Part shown: positions 59,417 through 64,000 of the stretch, piece by piece | Layout: each line of letters begins with the position of its first letter | Position numbering within the stretch: position 1 is the stretch's first letter | From: Methylobacterium nodulans ORS 2060 | GTDB taxonomy: Bacteria > Pseudomonadota > Alphaproteobacteria > Rhizobiales > Beijerinckiaceae | Direction: 5' to 3' | NCBI RefSeq assembly: GCF_000022085.1 | Contig: NC_011894.1 | Location: 3,003,501 to 3,067,500, forward strand | DNA: 64,000 nucleotides | Made by a program: the position numbers and the translations under genes | Notes under the pieces: generated by a model | Databases searched by the model: none | What the model was told of the DNA's origin: nothing | Seen by the model: only the letters and a program-made list of their open reading frames with translations

Positions 59417-61339
59417 TTGAGGACAGCCAAGGCCGTTCAACTCGGCTTCCTGATCGTCATCCTGACCGCGAGGGATGGTCTGGCGAGTGCCTCCCCGAAC
59501 TCCGCTGACTGGTCCGAGGAGGTGATCGAGCCGCTGGAGCACGTCGTGGCAGTGTTCTCGGCGGGGCTGCGGGAGCGGCTCACGCGGGTCGGCGCGACCG
59601 GTGCCGACCTCGACGTTGTCGGGTCCGCTCTCACCGCCGCCGGCTGGTCTCCGGCGAGGCTGCTGGCCGGCGTCGTCGCTGTCTTGGTCACGGGCCTCGC
59701 GGCTCACTTGGTGGCAGCCCGCACTCTCGGTGTGGCGATTGAGGGGCGCGACAGGTGGATCACCCGCTCCCTTCTCACGGCCGCCTCCGCACTGGGGGCG
59801 GGTCTCATCGCAGCCTACTTCGTCTCCGGCGAGGCCGAGGCCGCGCATCGCACCTTCCGCGCGTGGGCGCTCGTCGTCCCGCTGGCCGCGCTCGCCTCGA
59901 CGCTGATCCGGGTCATGGTGGTGGTCGCGGCGCCACCCCCCTTGCCGCGCAAGCGCCTCTCCCCACTCGCCAGCGGGCTCGCGGCGGCGGTGGCATGGGC
60001 GCTCGGCGGCATTGCCGTCCTGACGACCCTGGCAGCTTGGGGCGCCGGAAGCGGCCTGCGGGATCTCGTCGGAACGGCGTTCGTCGCATTGCCGACCGCC
60101 GGTCTGATCATCACCGCCTACGGTCGTTCACGCAGACCCCTCGCGGCCGCGCTCGCCGGCCCGCGCCCCCGAACCCACGGGCGGCGGTTCCTCGCCCGCC
60201 GCTGGCCGGCGATCGCTGTCAGCATCGTCGTCGTAACCGTCGTCGTGTTGCAAGTGGCACGCACACTTGGTCAACCCCTGCCGGCGCTCGCAACCCTGGT
60301 CACGCTGACCCTCGTGCTGATGTGGCCCCACGTCGACGGGCTGATCGCGGTCTGGGCCGAGCGGGGCTTCAGGGCTGACGCGGTGCCGGCGGCCTCCGTC
60401 GCGGCTCGCCGCACCGCTCGCCTCGCGCTCGCCGCGCTGATCGGTGCAGCTCTCATCGCCATGTGGGGGGCACCCGCCGCCTCGGGGTTCGGCATTCGGC
60501 TCGGGACGCTGGCCCAGGCCACTCTGGGGATTGCGGCCATCATGCTCGCGACCGCCTACCTCTGGAACCTGATCGGTGTGGCCTCTGACCGCCTCCTGAC
60601 CGAGGAGAGAGCCTCGCAAGGAGGACACGTCGGCGACGAGGTCGAGCAGGCTCCGCGCTCGCGGCTCGGCACGCTCCTGCCCCTCGTGGCCGGGGCGGCG
60701 AAGGCGGGGCTCGCCGCGCTCGCGGCGTTGTCGATCCTCCTGGCGCTGGGGATCAACGTGTGGCCCCTGGTGACCGGACTGTCGGTTTTCGGTCTCGCGA
60801 TCGGCTTCGGCTCACAGTCCCTGGTCAAGGATGTGGTCTCGGGCCTGTTCTTCCTTGCCGATGACGCCTTCCGCTTGGGCGAATACATCGAGACCGCTGG
60901 TGCCAAAGGAAGGATAGAGAAGATATCGATCCGCTCAGTCTCGCTTCGACACCCGAGAGGAGCGCTCGCCACAATCCCCTATGGTCAGATTGGAAAGGTG
61001 CAGAATTACAGCCGCGATTGGGTCATTGAAAAACTGGCCTTCCGGGTCGCCTTCGACACAGACGTCGAAAAAGTGCGTAAACTCTTTAAGCAGATCGGGC
61101 AAGAACTCGCAGACAATCCGGAATTTAAGATGGATCTTCTGGAAACATTTAAGAGTCAGGGTATTGCCGCAGTTGAGGATGGCACACTTGTCATTCGTGG
61201 CAAGTTCAAGGCCCGCGCCGGTCATCAATTTGGGATACGCAAAGCCGCGCTTGCTGCTGTGCAACGCGCCTTCCACGATAACGGAATAATTGCTGTTGCA
61301 CGGCCAGTTGTACTTTCCGAAACACAGCATGAAAAGTAA
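59417..61339 (+). CDS. Mechanosensitive channel, MscS family (large)
   Basis: A protein of about 640 residues. It begins with a probable signal or first helix (LRTAKAVQLGFLIVILTARD) and has roughly ten membrane helices. The conserved MscS core is near the C-terminal third: GLSVFGLAIGFGSQSLVKDV, VVSGLFFLADDAFRLGEYIE then ISIRSVSLRHPRGALATIPYGQIGKVQNYSRDW. The pore helix is Gly/Ala-rich as expected. It releases solutes under osmotic downshock. The start is uncertain (TTG 59417 proposed; the frame continues upstream). Codon use becomes AT-richer after about 60900. Confidence 0.85.
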   Translation: MRTAKAVQLGFLIVILTARDGLASASPNSADWSEEVIEPLEHVVAVFSAGLRERLTRVGATGADLDVVGSALTAAGWSPARLLAGVVAVLVTGLAAHLVAARTLGVAIEGRDRWITRSLLTAASALGAGLIAAYFVSGEAEAAHRTFRAWALVVPLAALASTLIRVMVVVAAPPPLPRKRLSPLASGLAAAVAWALGGIAVLTTLAAWGAGSGLRDLVGTAFVALPTAGLIITAYGRSRRPLAAALAGPRPRTHGRRFLARRWPAIAVSIVVVTVVVLQVARTLGQPLPALATLVTLTLVLMWPHVDGLIAVWAERGFRADAVPAASVAARRTARLALAALIGAALIAMWGAPAASGFGIRLGTLAQATLGIAAIMLATAYLWNLIGVASDRLLTEERASQGGHVGDEVEQAPRSRLGTLLPLVAGAAKAGLAALAALSILLALGINVWPLVTGLSVFGLAIGFGSQSLVKDVVSGLFFLADDAFRLGEYIETAGAKGRIEKISIRSVSLRHPRGALATIPYGQIGKVQNYSRDWVIEKLAFRVAFDTDVEKVRKLFKQIGQELADNPEFKMDLLETFKSQGIAAVEDGTLVIRGKFKARAGHQFGIRKAALAAVQRAFHDNGIIAVARPVVLSETQHEK

Positions 61340-61570
61340 ATACTTCCACTTCTGAGATCGAAAAATGAGAAACTCTCTCTGTCTCTCTTTGCTAATGCAC
61401 AACTGCCGCTTGGCTTTGCACATAGCGGTAAGCGTCCTATACCCGCATAGACCTGATGCTGCGTTACTCACCTGGTTCCATACGCCGGTCTTATGCGAAT
61501 CGGCCGCCCTCGCGCGCACTCCTTGCTCCTGGTTCACCATATTGGGCAGCCACGCGTTCGTCCTGAGACG

Positions 61571-62095
61571 TTAAGGCCCAGCATTTTCAATATTCGCTAG
61601 GCTGCCGAACCCGTTGAATGTCATGAGCGGGCCGTCCCAATCATCAATGAAACCAGGAGGAAAGTAAGCAAGGCAAGGCTTGTCCTTGCTGTCGGAATAA
61701 TTTGTATATTGCTTTTGAACGCCAGCTTTCACTGTGGCCTTGGCGTTTTTTGCAATAGCGCCCATGAAGTCGAGGTGGCTACCCGCAAAACAGGCAGCAA
61801 TAAGAATTTCGTCTACGTAGGGTGCAATCAGTCCGAAGTGGACAGCATCCGCCTTGCGAATACCCTTGCCGATGTCGAGAAGCGGCTGATCCATCGCACC
61901 ATGGCAATTGATCACCAGAGTGCGCCGCCTGCCTGGGAACCGGCTGCGGAAGTCGGCCAGCACGGAAGCAACGTTGTTCAGGAGATCGCGCGCGCCCACA
62001 TCCGGCGTGACAATGCGCGTGTTCTCCATCTTGTACCAAGGCTGAGGCACGTCATGTGAGTTCAGTGCCATTGCAGGCTGATCGATCTTAATCAT
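61571..62095 (-). CDS. Small protein with possible caspase-like HG/AC motifs
   Basis: A 174-residue protein. RRRTLVINCHGAMDQPLLDI (His in a C-H-G turn after a hydrophobic strand) and YVDEILIAACFAGSHLDFMG (Cys after a second strand, A-C-F-A) have the spacing and setting of the His-Cys dyad in caspase/CHAT-fold peptidases. The C terminus has KPCLAYFPPGFIDDWDGPLM. The DNA is AT-rich relative to its surroundings. Its stop is close to the MscS gene end on the other strand. Assignment to the caspase-like clan is a hypothesis. Confidence 0.62.
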   Translation of the reverse strand: MIKIDQPAMALNSHDVPQPWYKMENTRIVTPDVGARDLLNNVASVLADFRSRFPGRRRTLVINCHGAMDQPLLDIGKGIRKADAVHFGLIAPYVDEILIAACFAGSHLDFMGAIAKNAKATVKAGVQKQYTNYSDSKDKPCLAYFPPGFIDDWDGPLMTFNGFGSLANIENAGP

Positions 62096-62662
62096 CAGTT
62101 TGGCTTCCCACGGCTACGAGTCGAGCCGATCAGGCGCCTGTTGTGTACGCGTCTACCGACGCGTTCCGTGATGCACCTCATAAAGAGAGTCCGGGCGGTT
62201 GCACGGCTGCGCACCACCAGACGCGACATCGACTGGGGCAGCATCGTCTTGCCGAAACGGGCCTCGATGAAGCGGCACAGGTCCGGCAGGGTCCAGCTGG
62301 ACGGCTCGCCGCGATCCGGATCGGGCCCGCGCAGGATGTGGTGGACCAGCACCGCCTGCTCGCCGTCCGTCAGGCGCTCCGGCCGGCGGCCGGGCGGGTG
62401 GTCGATCAGGCCGGCCAAGCCTTCGGCGTTGAAGCGCTTGGCCGCGTTGCAGAGGGATTGCCTCTCATCCTGAGCTTGTCGAAGGATCGATCCCGGCCGC
62501 GCGGGCGGCCTCGGCCCGGCTCATCCCGTCGAGGGCGTTGGCCAGCGCCAGCATGCGCTGGGCCGTGCGCCGGCGCGGTTCCCTCTTGGCCAACTGCCGC
62601 AGCTCAGCCGCACTGGCGATGTCGGTCTGGAATGCCACCGCACGGGTCACCTGCTCCTCCAC
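62095..62662 (-). pseudogene. IS630-family transposase remnant interrupted by a short repeat
   Basis: The N-terminal part (62465-62662) reads ASAAELRQLAKREPRRRTAQ, RMLALANALDGMSRAEAARA. After about 45 bases containing the repeat CTCATCCTGAGCTTGTCGAAGG, a second frame (62095-62418) continues LIDHPPGRRPERLTDGEQAV and WTLPDLCRFIEARFGKTMLP. The catalytic DDE half is absent. Confidence 0.75.
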
Positions 62663-63138
62663 GGTTCAGAGGGGGCAGCGAATCACGCCGAGAAGCCGCT
62701 GAAAACCAAGAACGAGTCAAAACCTACATGCGGCGGTATCACACGTTGGAAACAGAAGATTGCTGCCGAAGGCGTGCCTGTGACCATCTTCGTCCGGGAG
62801 CCCTCACACCGCATTTGACAGCAGCTCCCATAAACCGGCTTACGCGTAGCGCGTCGCCTCGCGCGAGCAAGAGGCGATCCAGCCAGTAGGGCAAAAGGAA
62901 AAGCCGTCCTTGCGGAGCGGCCCGAAGTCTTGGGAGGAGATGCCCATCGAGGGCGTGCGCCGCCGCGGACCATCGCGGCGGGGCATCTGCGTTATGCCAT
63001 GCTGCGGTGTACGCCGCTTGATCCGGTGAGACTCGGCATTGCCCTAGCCCACCCGGTCCTGCCGTGGCCAGCTCTTCTCGTCCCATACCGCGCCTTATGC
63101 GAATGGAGCGGCTCTCTGTCGTGTGTGAGACCGGAGCC
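62663..63138. other. Gene-free stretch with a dispersed repeat
   Basis: 476 bases with no supported gene. It contains the second copy of the 200-base repeat (62849-63065) and a short TTATGCGAATGG-type repeat near 63094. Confidence 0.55.
62849..63065 (+). repeat. Dispersed 200-base repeat, copy 2
   Basis: Same orientation as 34597-34800 with several small indels. Shared blocks include CTTGCGGAGCGGCCCGA and GGCGGGGCATCTGCGTTATGCCATGCTGCG-like sequence. Confidence 0.6.
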
Positions 63139-63387
63139 TCATCCCGTCCTCGCCAGCAGGATCGCGGTCCGGACGGCCACCCGTCGCCGTGCAACGGTGA
63201 CGTCCTTGCGCCGCATGGCCTCCGCGGCTTGGCGGCAGGCGGCTACGGCCGCGTCGATGTCGAGGGTCAGACCAGCGGCGATCTGGCGGGGCCCAGACGA
63301 GGGGTGGGCAAGGTAGCCCATCACGGCGGCGTCGACCTGCTCGTCAGTCAGGCGCTTGGCCGTGCGGAGGTCTGCGATGGTGGCCAT
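63139..63387 (-). CDS. Hypothetical helical protein (82 aa)
   Basis: An 82-residue helical protein starting MATIADLRTAKRLTDEQVDA with AAVAACRQAAEAMRRKDVTV and a basic end VAVRTAILLARTG. A related tail (RNAVRTAILLARPV) is encoded at about 53910-53999, suggesting a family scattered in accessory DNA. Function unknown. Confidence 0.5.
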   Translation of the reverse strand: MATIADLRTAKRLTDEQVDAAVMGYLAHPSSGPRQIAAGLTLDIDAAVAACRQAAEAMRRKDVTVARRRVAVRTAILLARTG

Positions 63388-63757
63388 GGGCGAGCACCTA
63401 CAGCTGCATGCTGGAACGAAGCTGTCCTGTGTGCGGCCCCGCGCTGCCGCTGGAGCCCATCAGGACCGCGTCGGCGGCCGATCAGCCTTGGCCGCCAAGG
63501 GGGGGGGGGTAGCCCGCAAAGCTTAGCAGCCGTCCAGAGCCCGCCCAAAGCCCGGGAAAGGGCATTCCGTCTGTTGTCGTGGAGAGTGGGAACAACGGCG
63601 GCCTCTGGCGCCAGCGGCCGCGAAAGGGTCAAGATCTCAGCTGCGCTGACTTGGGCGCAACCGCAGGGGCGCCCTCATGGCCTAGGTACGCGTTCTCGAC
63701 CCGATCACCGGCCGCTTCGTGATCATCGTCGTCTCGGACTGAAGCTCGTCCCACTCG
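63388..63757. other. Gene-free stretch
   Basis: No supported gene in 370 bases. It includes an 11-base G run at 63499-63509, which could also be a sequencing-sensitive site. Confidence 0.45.
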
Positions 63758-63826
63758 CTAGACGGCGATGACGAGCCCGGTGAGCAGGATGAAGAAAGAA
63801 TTCGAGAAGACGAGCGCGCGGATCAT
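63758..63826 (-). CDS. Possible 22-residue hydrophobic microprotein
   Basis: A very short frame with an ideal GGAGG at five-base spacing before ATG 63826. The product begins MIRALVFSN and is then almost entirely hydrophobic (FFILLTGLVIAV), ending with TAG. The strong ribosome binding site is the main argument that it is translated. It could be a membrane microprotein or a leader peptide. Confidence 0.4.
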   Translation of the reverse strand: MIRALVFSNSFFILLTGLVIAV

Positions 63827-64000
63827 GGCGGCCTCCGTCCTGGAGCGCCGTCATGATGACAGTGACAGTGCCGCCGTAAAGCGATTGGAAGCGCCGCCAG
63901 CGGCGTTTTCTACACCTTAGCTGGGGGCGCCCGGCAGCCTGCGTGCACGAAAGCCGGCCAGCGGGCGCCTAATAGTCAGGAAAGGGGCATCTAGCCCGTC

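Noticed and set aside
63499..63509. Eleven-base G run as a phase-variation tract
   Set aside because: It lies in no supported gene or promoter, and long G runs in high-GC assemblies are often error-prone.

Overview
The window is high-GC DNA that looks like the chromosome of an alphaproteobacterium of the Methylobacterium type (Rhizobiales). This rests on the strong G/C preference at third codon positions, a cytoplasmic PaoABC-type aldehyde/xanthine oxidoreductase, a GapR-type protein, and abundant IS5, IS630, IS1182 and IS1380 family sequences. The taxonomic guess is inference; no rRNA is present.

Bases 1-21,500 are ordinary, compact chromosome. A catabolic uptake block comes first: GNAT acetyltransferase, class III aminotransferase, HAD hydrolase, a complete Dpp/Opp-type ABC importer with fused twin ATPases, an Lrp/AsnC regulator and a divergent FAD-dependent amine/amino-acid oxidoreductase. 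It plausibly imports and oxidises an amino compound or peptide. Next are spermidine acetyltransferase (speG), an M20 dipeptidase, a three-subunit molybdenum hydroxylase (2Fe-2S, FAD and Mo subunits), an M20 amidohydrolase, a HIT protein, a coiled-coil protein, a DbpA-type DEAD-box helicase and tRNA-Phe(GAA).

The tRNA-Phe gene is the left end of an integrated genomic island. Its last 47 bases, starting in the anticodon loop and running just past CCA, are repeated exactly at 52,197-52,243. A tyrosine integrase lies directly inside the left end. Short GGTTAGACA sequences, probably integrase arm sites, lie just inside both ends. The 30.6-kb island has three parts: (i) 21.7-33.5 kb, a decayed prophage-like module with integrase, excisionase-like protein, overlapping small genes, a LAGLIDADG protein, a C5 DNA methyltransferase carrying seven internal repeats, an ASCH-like protein, a truncated phage ATPase, an XRE regulator and holin-like membrane proteins, but no capsid, terminase or tail genes; (ii) 33.5-43.5 kb, cargo between IS remnants: a secreted 14-TPR caspase-like protein, a candidate RiPP precursor with its radical SAM/SPASM maturase, an IHF/HU protein and a secreted glycine-rich protein; (iii) 43.6-51.3 kb, an HscC-type Hsp70 with a DjlB/DjlC-like membrane J-protein, a methyltransferase, a GapR-like protein, an apparently intact IS1182 element and a nitronate monooxygenase.

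Right of the island end, 52.2-64 kb is still accessory DNA: frameshifted gene fragments, small hypothetical genes, a subtilisin-like protease whose probable downstream partner (an I9-like small protein) is separated from it by an apparently intact IS5 element, a compositionally mosaic MscS channel, a small protein with HG and AC motifs suggestive of a caspase-like fold, and IS630 debris. It may be an older insertion at the same tRNA whose far end lies outside the window.

The strongest candidates for something undescribed are the precursor/radical SAM pair at 38.4-40.2 kb, the repeat-expanded methyltransferase at 26.5-28.5 kb, and the protease plus small partner at 55.1-58.2 kb. All functions are assigned by reading motifs in the sequence; no database search was run.
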